A stretch of DNA of 64,000 nucleotides, taken from positions 1 through 64,000 of the forward strand of contig NZ_SOPW01000006.1 in the NCBI RefSeq assembly GCF_004402015.1, written 5' to 3'. Both the position numbers and the translations under genes were made by a program. Under the pieces are notes generated by a model. That model was not told the origin of the DNA. It saw only the letters and a program-made list of their open reading frames with translations, and made no database searches. This DNA comes from Filobacillus milosensis. Lineage in GTDB: Bacteria > Bacillota > Bacilli > Bacillales > Alkalibacillaceae. Shown here piece by piece: positions 27,082 to 34,876 of the stretch; the stretch's first letter is position 1; each line of letters begins with the position of its first letter.

Positions 27082-27996
27082 TTGAAAAAACTTTTAGTGC
27101 TAATGATGGCTGCTTCTCTTATGCTTCTAGCAGCTTGTGGATCTAGTGGAGACAAAGCTAATCCAGACACACTAATCATGGGATTTGTACCGTCTCAGGA
27201 TTCGGACAAAATTGCGGAAACAGCTGAACCACTTGCTAAAGAATTAGGGGAAATTTTAGGTAAAGAAGTTAAAGCTGAAACAATGACTAGTTATAGTGCA
27301 TTAGTTGAAGGTTTAGGAGCTGGAACTGCTCATATCGGTTTCATTCCTGCATTCGGTTTCGTACTTGCTGACAGCAAATACGATGTTGAGCCAATTTTAA
27401 AGTCTGAACGTCATGGTAGCGCTACATACGTTGCACAATATCTAGTACGTGCTGACTCACCAGTTAATAAATTAGAAGATTTAGAAGAACATGCTTCAGA
27501 TATGATTTGGGCTTACGGTGACGCTTCTTCAACATCAGGTTACCTATTCCCAGCTGCACAGTTAATGGAAATGTACGACCTAGAATCTACAACTGAGTTA
27601 CAAAAAGAATTCTTCAAGGATTCAGTTAGCTCTGGTGGACACGATGCATCAGCAGCTGCTGTACTAGAAGGTCAAGCTGATATTGCAACTACATTTGATG
27701 ATGTCCGTGAAACAATGGTAGAAGATTATCCTAACATTATGGATGAATTAAAAGTAATTGGTACAACTAAAGAAATTCCAAATGACACAATTACTGTACC
27801 AGGAACACTAGATGATGAATTAGTTCAAGATATCAAAGAAGCATTCTTAAGCTTCAACGATGACGAAGAAATGATTAAAATCATGAATGAAGTTTATAAC
27901 TGGGATGCAATTATTGAAGCAGACAAGTCTGATTTTGACGTAGTTAAAGAAACTTACGAAAAACTAGAATTAGACGAAAGTGTTTTAGACGAGTAA
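27082..27996 (+). CDS. phnD: Phosphonate ABC transporter substrate-binding lipoprotein
   Basis: 304-residue PhnD/PtxB-type periplasmic-binding-fold lipoprotein that captures phosphonates (or phosphite) outside the cell. Lipobox LLAACG near residues 16-21. Family features include TLIMGFVPSQDSDKIAETAEPLAKELGEILG, a helix start TSYSALVEGLGAGTAHIGFIPAFGFV, and GDASSTSGYLFPAAQLM in the binding hinge. The start is TTG with AAGGGGG upstream. First gene of phnD-phnC-phnE-phnE; a hairpin separates it from phnC. Confidence 0.9.
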   Translation: MKKLLVLMMAASLMLLAACGSSGDKANPDTLIMGFVPSQDSDKIAETAEPLAKELGEILGKEVKAETMTSYSALVEGLGAGTAHIGFIPAFGFVLADSKYDVEPILKSERHGSATYVAQYLVRADSPVNKLEDLEEHASDMIWAYGDASSTSGYLFPAAQLMEMYDLESTTELQKEFFKDSVSSGGHDASAAAVLEGQADIATTFDDVRETMVEDYPNIMDELKVIGTTKEIPNDTITVPGTLDDELVQDIKEAFLSFNDDEEMIKIMNEVYNWDAIIEADKSDFDVVKETYEKLELDESVLDE

Positions 27997-28025
27997 TCTA
28001 ATAATTATTATATGAATAGCTTTGG

Positions 28026-28059
28026 ATAGGGAGAGACTACCATCTCTCCCTATTTTTTA
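28026..28059 (+). terminator. Intra-operon hairpin between phnD and phnC
   Basis: ATAGGGAGAGA, six-base loop, TCTCTCCCTAT and TTTTTT form a strong intrinsic terminator inside the operon. Leaky termination here would make the binding protein more abundant than the permease, a common arrangement for ABC importers. Confidence 0.8.
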
Positions 28060-28079
28060 AACAAGAAAGGAAGTCCACG

Positions 28080-28865
28080 ATGATTACTTTTAAAGATTTA
28101 TCATTAGTTTATCCTAATGGAACACCAGGTTTAAAAAATGTTAATGTGACGATTAATGAAGGCGAATTTGTTGTTATTGTTGGTTTATCAGGAGCTGGAA
28201 AATCTACTTTTATTAGAAGTATCAACAGAATGGTAAGCCCAACTGAAGGTGAACTTTATGTTGAAGATGAAAACGTTCTTGATTTAAAAGGAAAAGGTTT
28301 AAGAAAACTTCGAACAAAAGTGGGAATGATTTTCCAAAACTATAATCTAGTAAACCGTTCTAGTGTTTTCAAAAATACAATTAGTGGTCGACTAGGTCAT
28401 ACAGGAACTTTAAGAAGTATTTTTAACTTATATTCTAAACAAGATAAACTAAGAGCCTATGAAAATCTTAAACGTGTAAATATTGAAGAATACATATATC
28501 AACGTGCAGATCAACTAAGTGGTGGTCAACAGCAACGTGTTAGTATCGCTCGAGTACTAACTCAGGACCCTAAATTAATTCTAGCGGACGAGCCGGTTGC
28601 AAGTCTTGACCCACCTACATCACACCAGGTTATGCAATACTTAAAGAAAGTTAATCAAGAAGACAATATTACAACGATTGTAAACTTACACTTTATCGAT
28701 ATGGCTATGGAGTATGCTGATCGAATTATTGGTATGCGAGATGGTGAGGTTGTCTTCGATGGACCAGTGAGTGAAGTAAATGAGAAAACATTTGAACAAA
28801 TTTATAACCGTCCAATTCGAGAGGACGACTTAAGAGGAAGTGACTCTGATGACGGAGAAGAATAA
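28080..28865 (+). CDS. phnC: Phosphonate ABC transporter ATP-binding protein
   Basis: 261-residue ATPase. The Walker A motif GLSGAGKST is at residues 35-43, the Q-loop is in MIFQNYNLVNRSSV, the signature is LSGGQQQR near residue 142, and Walker B is LILADEPVASLDP followed by His in NLHFIDMA. LVYPNGTPGLKNVNVTINEGEFV is characteristic of PhnC. Its end overlaps the start of the first permease gene. Confidence 0.93.
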   Translation: MITFKDLSLVYPNGTPGLKNVNVTINEGEFVVIVGLSGAGKSTFIRSINRMVSPTEGELYVEDENVLDLKGKGLRKLRTKVGMIFQNYNLVNRSSVFKNTISGRLGHTGTLRSIFNLYSKQDKLRAYENLKRVNIEEYIYQRADQLSGGQQQRVSIARVLTQDPKLILADEPVASLDPPTSHQVMQYLKKVNQEDNITTIVNLHFIDMAMEYADRIIGMRDGEVVFDGPVSEVNEKTFEQIYNRPIREDDLRGSDSDDGEE

Positions 28866-29658
28866 TCAACAACATTCAAATGTCTATTCACTTTATCCGC
28901 GAAAACTAAAACTTCAAATATCATTTGTATTTTTGATCGTTATTTTATTTTACTTCTACAGTTTAAATGAAACTGGATCAGATTTTCTAAGATTATTATT
29001 TGATTTTCCTGTCATTATTAACAAATTAATGACGATGTTCCCTCCTAATTGGGATTATATACCTGTGGCAATTGATCCATTAATAGAAACGGTTCAAATT
29101 GCAGTTGTTGCGACAACTTTTTCTATCTTAATTTGTATTCCGGCCAGTTTAATGGCAGCTAATACAATTGTTACAAATAAGTTTGTCTATCAAACTACAC
29201 GTTCAATTTTAAATATTCTACGTACAATCCCAGACATCTTATTAGCAACAATTTTTGTTAGTTTGTTTGGTATTGGTATTATTCCAGGTATTTTAGCATT
29301 AACCATCTTCTCTTTAGGTTTATTAGCTAAATTATTGAGTGAAACAATTGAAACAATTGATACTAGACAGCTGGATGCCATTCGATCAACTGGAGGAAAC
29401 ATTTTCCAAGTAATTTGGTATGGCGTTGTTCCTCAAGTATTACCTCAATTCATTTCATACGGTTTGTATGTATTTGAATTAAACGTACGTGCTTCATTAG
29501 TTTTAGGTTTCGTTGGTGCTGGTGGAATTGGATCAATTATTGATACACAATTAAACTTCTTAAAATACCAAAACGTCATGGCAATTCTAATTGTTTTATT
29601 AGTAGCTGTTATTCTAATTGAAACAGTTAGTAACATGCTGAGAAGGAGAGTTGTATAA
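28849..29658 (+). CDS. phnE: Phosphonate ABC transporter permease (first)
   Basis: 269-residue permease with about six transmembrane segments. The binding-protein-dependent transport signature around LLAKLLSETIETIDTRQLDAIRSTGGNIFQVIWYGVVPQVLP (the EAA loop) contacts the ATPase. I start at the ATG at 28849: GAGGA is about ten bases upstream, while the GTG at 28840 is too close to it. It overlaps phnC by 17 bases and the next permease by one base (TAATG). Confidence 0.9.
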   Translation: MTEKNNQQHSNVYSLYPRKLKLQISFVFLIVILFYFYSLNETGSDFLRLLFDFPVIINKLMTMFPPNWDYIPVAIDPLIETVQIAVVATTFSILICIPASLMAANTIVTNKFVYQTTRSILNILRTIPDILLATIFVSLFGIGIIPGILALTIFSLGLLAKLLSETIETIDTRQLDAIRSTGGNIFQVIWYGVVPQVLPQFISYGLYVFELNVRASLVLGFVGAGGIGSIIDTQLNFLKYQNVMAILIVLLVAVILIETVSNMLRRRVV

Positions 29659-30455
29659 TGGCTCAAATACTACCACCAAAACCACATGAAAAGAAAAAAA
29701 GAGTCCGTAATTGGAGTATTTTTGTAATACTTGCAGTTATATATGTTTGGGCCTTTAAAGGCGTTTATGACCGATCAGATTGGTCTATATTCAATAATTT
29801 AGGTGAAAAATTCAACCGTGTTATTCCTAAATTATTTAACCCAGATTGGTCACAAACTGAAAAAGTTTGGGAATATATTATTGAAACTGTTTTTATTGCT
29901 TATGCCGGGACACTAATAGCAGCCATTTTAGCTGTTCCTTTCGGTTTTTGGGCTGCAAAGAACATGGTGAAATCACCTATTTGGAACACATTAGGTAAAT
30001 GGGTTTTAATCCTGGACCGTACTTTCCCAGAGCTTATTTTAGCGATACTATTTGTCATTACAATTGGCCCTGGTCCTTTCGCCGGTGTATTAACTATTGG
30101 TTTAACAGCCTTTGGTATGTTAGGTAAGCTATACGCTGAAATTATTGAGAGTATCGATATGAAAGTCGTTGAAGCAATGGAAGCAAATGGTGCTAATAAG
30201 ATGCAGATTCTATTTTATGCAATCTTTCCACAAGTACTTCCTGAATTTCTATCATTCGCATTATATCGTTTCGAAATCGATATTCGTGCCTCGACTATCC
30301 TAGGTTTAGTTGGTGCGGGTGGTATTGGTACATTAATTGTTATTGCAGCTGCAAACAGAAACTGGGAACAATTAGGTCTAATCCTGTTAGGTATTATTGT
30401 TGTTGTCTCAGTTATTGACTTTGCTTCTACAAAAATCAGAAAACGTTTAGTATAA
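29658..30455 (+). CDS. phnE: Phosphonate ABC transporter permease (second)
   Basis: 265-residue permease, paralogous to the preceding gene. The EAA loop is LGKLYAEIIESIDMKVVEAMEANGANKMQILFYAIFPQVLP, and ASTILGLVGAGGIGTLI follows. Two PhnE proteins probably form a heterodimeric channel, as in other phnDCEE operons. Its start overlaps the stop of phnE1 (TAATG), so the two are translationally coupled. No C-P lyase or phosphonatase gene is in the window, so the substrate's fate is unknown. Confidence 0.9.
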   Translation: MAQILPPKPHEKKKRVRNWSIFVILAVIYVWAFKGVYDRSDWSIFNNLGEKFNRVIPKLFNPDWSQTEKVWEYIIETVFIAYAGTLIAAILAVPFGFWAAKNMVKSPIWNTLGKWVLILDRTFPELILAILFVITIGPGPFAGVLTIGLTAFGMLGKLYAEIIESIDMKVVEAMEANGANKMQILFYAIFPQVLPEFLSFALYRFEIDIRASTILGLVGAGGIGTLIVIAAANRNWEQLGLILLGIIVVVSVIDFASTKIRKRLV

Positions 30456-30461
30456 TGAATT

Positions 30462-30492
30462 TAAGAGTTGCTGAATTAGCAACTCTTTTTTT
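30462..30492 (+). terminator. phn operon terminator
   Basis: AGAGTTGC, TGAATTA, GCAACTCT followed by a T run. Confidence 0.88.
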
Positions 30493-30553
30493 ATTTACAT
30501 TGTGATTTTTACCATATACTATTGATATAACCGGAAACGAGAGGATGACGACT

Positions 30554-31405
30554 GTGATTGTATTATTTCATGATCGATTTGTTGATCGAAAAGAATGCTT
30601 AATTGATATTGAAGACCGTGCGAATCAATTTGGAGATGGTGTTTATGAGGTTATTCGCGTTTATGATGGCGAATTCTTCTTATTTGATGACCATCTTAAG
30701 CGATTAGAATATAGCTTAAACGAAGCTAAAATTAAGTATGATATTAATCATCAACAATTAAAAGAATTATTATTAGAGCTCCTTAAGAAAAACGAAGTGA
30801 ATAATGGCGGCATTTATATTCAAATTTCTCGTGGAATTGCTGCCCGATCTCACCCATTCCCTAAGGAGTCCAAGCCAACTGTTATTGCTTATCCAATTCC
30901 TACTTCAAGACCGCTTGATAAACAGGAGAATGGCATTCAAGCAACTCTTTATCAGGACATTCGTTGGCACAGATGTGATATTAAAAGTTTAAATCTTTTA
31001 GGTAATGTCATGGCTAAACAACATGCTTTAGATATTGGAGCCTCCGAGGCAATTTTTTATAGAGATTATAACCATGTTACTGAAGGTAGTTCAACCAATG
31101 TATTTATCGTTAACGACGGAGTGATACAAACTCACCCAGCGAACAATTTTATTCTAAATGGTATAACAAGGCTATATATTAAATATTTAGCCAAACAACT
31201 GGACTTACCATTTAACGAGAAGGTTTTCACCGTAGCAGAGCTTAAAGAAGCTGATGAAGTGTTTATATCCTCTACAACATCAGAAGTCATACCAGTTACT
31301 CAAATAGATGAGACTGTAATTGGGAATGGAAAACCTGGACCAATTGCTAAGCAACTATTGAATGCATTTTTTGAGCATCACAAAATTCAACAATTAACCA
31401 AATAA
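30554..31405 (+). CDS. dat: D-alanine aminotransferase
   Basis: 283-residue class IV PLP aminotransferase that interconverts D-alanine and D-glutamate for peptidoglycan. DIEDRANQFGDGVYEVIRVYDGEFFLFDDHLKRL is typical of Dat. The PLP lysine is in RCDIKSLNLLGNVMAKQ near residue 144, with EGSSTNVFIV and ISSTTSEVIPVTQID downstream. The GTG at 30554 is preferred because GAGAGG is nine bases upstream but touches the ATG three codons earlier. Confidence 0.93.
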   Translation: MIVLFHDRFVDRKECLIDIEDRANQFGDGVYEVIRVYDGEFFLFDDHLKRLEYSLNEAKIKYDINHQQLKELLLELLKKNEVNNGGIYIQISRGIAARSHPFPKESKPTVIAYPIPTSRPLDKQENGIQATLYQDIRWHRCDIKSLNLLGNVMAKQHALDIGASEAIFYRDYNHVTEGSSTNVFIVNDGVIQTHPANNFILNGITRLYIKYLAKQLDLPFNEKVFTVAELKEADEVFISSTTSEVIPVTQIDETVIGNGKPGPIAKQLLNAFFEHHKIQQLTK

Positions 31406-31486
31406 TTTGATACATTTGTACACAATTCTTTTTTACAGGTTAAATTCGTGCTAATATTATATAGAGAATACTAGGGAGGGATATAA

Positions 31487-31750
31487 ATGAGTGTAATTGC
31501 GGAAGCAACTCCTAACCCAAATGCAATGAAATTTACTGTTGATCATGTTATTTTTGAAGGTGATGATAGTATTTCAGTTATGCAAGGTGAAACGAGTGAA
31601 CATGCTATTTTAAATGATTTAATGAAACATGAAGGCGTTGATAATGTATTTGGTTATCACAACTTCATCACTGTTAACAAAACTTTTGATGCAGAGTGGG
31701 ATCAACTCATTCCTAAGGTTGAAAAAGTATTTGAAGATCACGGTTATTAA
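31487..31750 (+). CDS. Stand-alone Nfu N-terminal domain protein
   Basis: 87 residues that consist only of the Nfu_N (scaffold protein Nfu/NifU N-terminal) domain: IAEATPNPNAMKFTVDHVIFEG... and a C-terminal DQLIPKVEKVFEDHGY. There is no CxxC cluster-binding domain, so it cannot be a complete Fe-S scaffold and may instead act as an accessory or interaction module. GGGAGGG supports the ATG. It is transcribed alone. Confidence 0.82.
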   Translation: MSVIAEATPNPNAMKFTVDHVIFEGDDSISVMQGETSEHAILNDLMKHEGVDNVFGYHNFITVNKTFDAEWDQLIPKVEKVFEDHGY

Positions 31751-31753
31751 TTT

Positions 31754-31789
31754 TAAAAAGCATCTCGTCAGTGGACGAGATGCTTTTTA
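31754..31789. terminator. Bidirectional terminator, Nfu_N gene / lipoprotein gene
   Basis: AAAAAGCATCTCGTC, AGTG, GACGAGATGCTTTTT, a near-perfect palindrome between convergent genes. Confidence 0.92.
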
Positions 31790-31800
31790 TTGTGTATACC

Positions 31801-32697
31801 TTAATTATTAAAATTGTCTAATGTCATTTGGTAGTGGTGAGCTTGTTTCCCACTTTTTGCATCATATGTGTAGAAAACGATTGATAATACGCCATTGGCA
31901 GGCAATTTTTCTTCATCAATGTTAACTTCAATTTCAAACTCTCCCCAACTTGGGGCTCCATCAGTTTGAACGGTCTGTTCCTCCACATACACAAAATGAC
32001 CATCTTCTACCGTGTAATGGAATACTCCTTCAAAGACTCTTGCTTCTCCAGTAACTGTATATTGACCATTCTTACCTTGAACTTCAATATTTCTAAACAC
32101 TTCTTCATCCGTTGCTTGAGTTGATGCTTCATCTGACTTAGGCACTTCCATTGACGTTTCTTTAACAAAAGGTGTTTTGTCCAGATTTTGTTGGTTAATG
32201 GCCATTGGCAGCAATTCTACCTTTACATTATATTCTTTAGCTTCAACACGTTTTCGACCATTCTGATAGTCCCAAGTTTGTTCCCATTCAATCGTCTGAT
32301 TAGAATCAAACGTTTTGTTTTCAATTGCTTCGGTAAACATCATATCTTCAGAAAATTTATAAACGACTTCATCGTTATCTGGGTCAGTCACGATTATTTC
32401 ATATTGCTGTCCTGAACTAAAAGAAAGTTCTATTTCTTGGTCACTCTTATTTTTTAGAGCCATATTAAATACAGCTTGATTATTTTCAGTCGTTACACCC
32501 GTCTTAAAGCTTAATTGGTCAATTATGGATTGTAACTCTTGATTAGAAGATTCTTCTTCATTCATCTGCTCTTCCTCCTCAGTTGACTCTCCTGTTCCTT
32601 GGTTACCTTGAGAAGCTTCTTCTTCAGATTGATCAGCAGTACCGCAACCTACTAAAACTACAAAAAATAGTAGTAAAAATCCTGCTTTCTTTAACAT
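31801..32697 (-). CDS. Lipoprotein with BsuPI and Gmad2 domains
   Basis: 298-residue lipoprotein. The start is the ATG at 32697, with GGAGGGGG upstream; lipobox VVLVGC near residues 14-19; then a Glu/Gln/Ser-rich linker. The first domain (about residues 60-160, SFSSGQQYEIIVTDPDNDEVVYKFSEDMMFT) fits BsuPI, the intracellular proteinase inhibitor family. The second (about 200-298, FRNIEVQGKNGQYTVTGEARVFEGVFHYTVEDG) fits Gmad2, an Ig-like domain tied to spore germination. In B. subtilis the ipi gene sits next to yitT, as this gene does; here the inhibitor domain is exported and fused. Substrate unknown. Confidence 0.75.
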   Translation of the reverse strand: MLKKAGFLLLFFVVLVGCGTADQSEEEASQGNQGTGESTEEEEQMNEEESSNQELQSIIDQLSFKTGVTTENNQAVFNMALKNKSDQEIELSFSSGQQYEIIVTDPDNDEVVYKFSEDMMFTEAIENKTFDSNQTIEWEQTWDYQNGRKRVEAKEYNVKVELLPMAINQQNLDKTPFVKETSMEVPKSDEASTQATDEEVFRNIEVQGKNGQYTVTGEARVFEGVFHYTVEDGHFVYVEEQTVQTDGAPSWGEFEIEVNIDEEKLPANGVLSIVFYTYDAKSGKQAHHYQMTLDNFNN

Positions 32698-32755
32698 AAT
32701 TGCCCCCTCCATTTAGTAAAAGTTTCTTTTAAGTAAGCTAAGTTAAAGCTTGTTG

Positions 32756-32884
32756 TTGATTCTACGAATCGCTACAGGCGGACGCTTTCCGCGGGCACGG
32801 CTCGAGCCTCCTCGGCAGAAATGCACTGCCTGTGGGGTCTCGAGACTCGTGCTTTTCCCGCAGGAGTCGCCACCTTTCGCTTTT
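32756..32884. repeat. Intergenic repeat, short canonical copy
   Basis: 129-bp GC-rich element sharing its first 46 bases and last 22 bases with the element at 23717. The middle has paired segments (GCTCGAGCCTCCTCGGCAG, then TGCACTGCCTGTGGGGTCTCGAGAC), so the transcript can fold into a long hairpin. The wording (GAGCCTCCTCGG ... CCTGTGGGGTCTC ... CCCGCAGGAGTCGCC) is that of a very common Bacillaceae dispersed repeat. Confidence 0.85.
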
Positions 32885-32978
32885 AGATGATATTTCTCTC
32901 TAATCAATTACTGTACCTTATCAACACTTAGCTCTAACAGCATCTTTACTTAAATAGTCGCTATCTATTTTCTAAAGG

Positions 32979-33833
32979 TTACACCTTTTCATCATCTTTT
33001 CTAAAGAAACCGAAAATACCAGTCGTTTGTACGATATTGGTGAAGGCATTTGGATCTACATCTTTTACAATTTGTTGAAGATCATATAATTCATATCGTG
33101 TAATAACAATCATTAACATCTCTCTTGGTTCATTACTGAAAGCACCTTTCGCAGGAACACTTGTGATTCCACGTACCATTCTAGAGTGAATAGCTTTTGT
33201 TAGCGCATTACCTTTTGTCGTAATAATCATTGCGGTTAACTTCTCGTGACGTGTGTGAATCGCGTCAATCACACGAGTCGTAACATATAAAGTCACTAAT
33301 GTATAAAGTGCCTTTTCTGGTTCATAGAGCCAACCAGCAAGGAAAATGATAACACTATTTAAAACTAAAAAATAAATCCCAATAGGTCGATCTTTTAAAC
33401 GCGATAATACCATAGCAATAATATCCATACCACCGGTAGAAGCACCCCATTTAAGCGTGATTCCTACACCGACTCCGGCTAAAATTCCACCAAATGCTGC
33501 ATTAAGTAAAATATCATCCGCTAAATTCATAAGCGGTATAGTTTCAAGGAAAAACGTTGTAACCGCAACTGAAATTGCGCTATAAACCGTAAAACCTTTA
33601 CCAACCTTAAACCACCCCAATATGGCAACGGGTATGTTTAATAAGAATAGTAAAATACCAGTACTTAAATCGATTTCTAAAAAATCCTGGAAAATACTTG
33701 AGGTCATTTGGGCTACCCCAGTGAACCCACTCGCATAAACGTTCGCTTCAATTAAGAAAAAGTTTAATGCAAATGCGTTAAATATGGCTCCTACTACAAC
33801 TATAATAAATCGTTTTACTTCAAATATAAACAT
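32979..33833 (-). CDS. yitT: YitT family membrane protein
   Basis: 284-residue protein with five or six N-terminal transmembrane segments (YitT/DUF161: NVYASGFTGVAQM, then GGILAGVGVGITLKWGASTGGMDIIA) and a cytoplasmic C-terminal DUF2179 domain (AIHSRMVRGITSVPAKGAFSNEPREMLMIVITRYEL). The family is large in Firmicutes and of unknown role. The ATG has AGGGGG upstream. It is divergent from a DegV-family gene, matching yitT-yitS of B. subtilis, but other YitT paralogues exist. Confidence 0.8.
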   Translation of the reverse strand: MFIFEVKRFIIVVVGAIFNAFALNFFLIEANVYASGFTGVAQMTSSIFQDFLEIDLSTGILLFLLNIPVAILGWFKVGKGFTVYSAISVAVTTFFLETIPLMNLADDILLNAAFGGILAGVGVGITLKWGASTGGMDIIAMVLSRLKDRPIGIYFLVLNSVIIFLAGWLYEPEKALYTLVTLYVTTRVIDAIHTRHEKLTAMIITTKGNALTKAIHSRMVRGITSVPAKGAFSNEPREMLMIVITRYELYDLQQIVKDVDPNAFTNIVQTTGIFGFFRKDDEKV

Positions 33834-33973
33834 AGCTTACCCCCTGAAGAATCCATTGACGTTTCAATCATTGACATATAAACTTAAATAAAGAAAACAC
33901 TTAAAATTAAGACAAATTATAAACAACTTCTTACATAACATCATACTATACTTTTAATTTTAGGAGGAAATTC

Positions 33974-34828
33974 ATGAATGTTCAAATTGTAATCGATTCA
34001 GCCTCAGATTTACCTAAAGACATCCAAGAACAATATCAAATAGATTCCGTTCCGTTACTTGTTCACCTTGATGGTGAAGATTACCTTGATGGGGAATCCA
34101 TTGAACCTAAAACCGTATATAATGCTATGAGAGCTGGTAAAAGCCCGAAAACAGCTCAAGCTACTCCAGAATCTTTTTATAAGATTTTTAAAAAACACGT
34201 TGAACAGAATCGAGCTGTAATCTATATGGCTTTTTCATCAGAATTATCTGGTACATACCAAAGTGCCATCATTGCCAAAGAACAAATTGCTGAAGATTAC
34301 CCAGATGCTGATCTTTATTGTATCGATACAAAAGCAGCATCTTTAGGATGCGGCCTAATTGCTTATCATGCAGCTGAACTTGCTAACCGTGGTGGCGACG
34401 TACAAGATATCCTTGATATGACTAATCACTATGTTAATAACATTGAGCATATTTTTACTGTTGATGATTTAGAATACTTACATCGCGGTGGACGAGTTAG
34501 CCGAACTCAAGCATTCGTAGGAAGCTTGCTTAAAATCAAACCATTGCTTCATGTTGAAGATGGTAAGTTGATTCCACTGGAAAAAATCCGCGGAGCAAAG
34601 AAAGTCCTAAGGCGTATGGTTGACCTCATGAACGAACGTGGTGAGAATTTAAATGAACAAACTATTGCAATCACGCACGGTGATGATGAGGAAAATGCAA
34701 ACAAATTAAAAGAATTAATTCAAGAAGAAATTAACCCGAAACAAGTTATTGTTTCCCCAATTGGTTCTGCTATAGGTGCGCATGCGGGTCCTGGAACCAT
34801 TGCCCTATTCTTCTTCAATCAGAGTTGA
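33974..34828 (+). CDS. DegV family fatty-acid-binding protein
   Basis: 284-residue DegV protein. The family binds a fatty acid and, in the FakB type, presents it to the kinase FakA. Features are IVIDSASDLPKDIQEQY, the TAQATPESFYKIF loop, YMAFSSELSGTYQSA, DLEYLHRGGRVSRTQAFVGSLLKIKPLLHVEDG, and a C-terminal IGSAIGAHAGPGTIALFF. GGAGG supports the ATG. In position it corresponds to B. subtilis YitS. No fakA gene is nearby. Confidence 0.88.
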   Translation: MNVQIVIDSASDLPKDIQEQYQIDSVPLLVHLDGEDYLDGESIEPKTVYNAMRAGKSPKTAQATPESFYKIFKKHVEQNRAVIYMAFSSELSGTYQSAIIAKEQIAEDYPDADLYCIDTKAASLGCGLIAYHAAELANRGGDVQDILDMTNHYVNNIEHIFTVDDLEYLHRGGRVSRTQAFVGSLLKIKPLLHVEDGKLIPLEKIRGAKKVLRRMVDLMNERGENLNEQTIAITHGDDEENANKLKELIQEEINPKQVIVSPIGSAIGAHAGPGTIALFFFNQS

Positions 34829-34831
34829 AAA

Positions 34832-34876
34832 TAGCTGTATAAGAGGGTTATACCCTTTTATACAGCTTTTTATTTT
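34832..34876. terminator. Terminator between DegV-family and GH13-like genes
   Basis: AGCTGTATAA, long loop, TTATACAGCT followed by TTTTATTTTT, between convergent genes. Confidence 0.82.
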
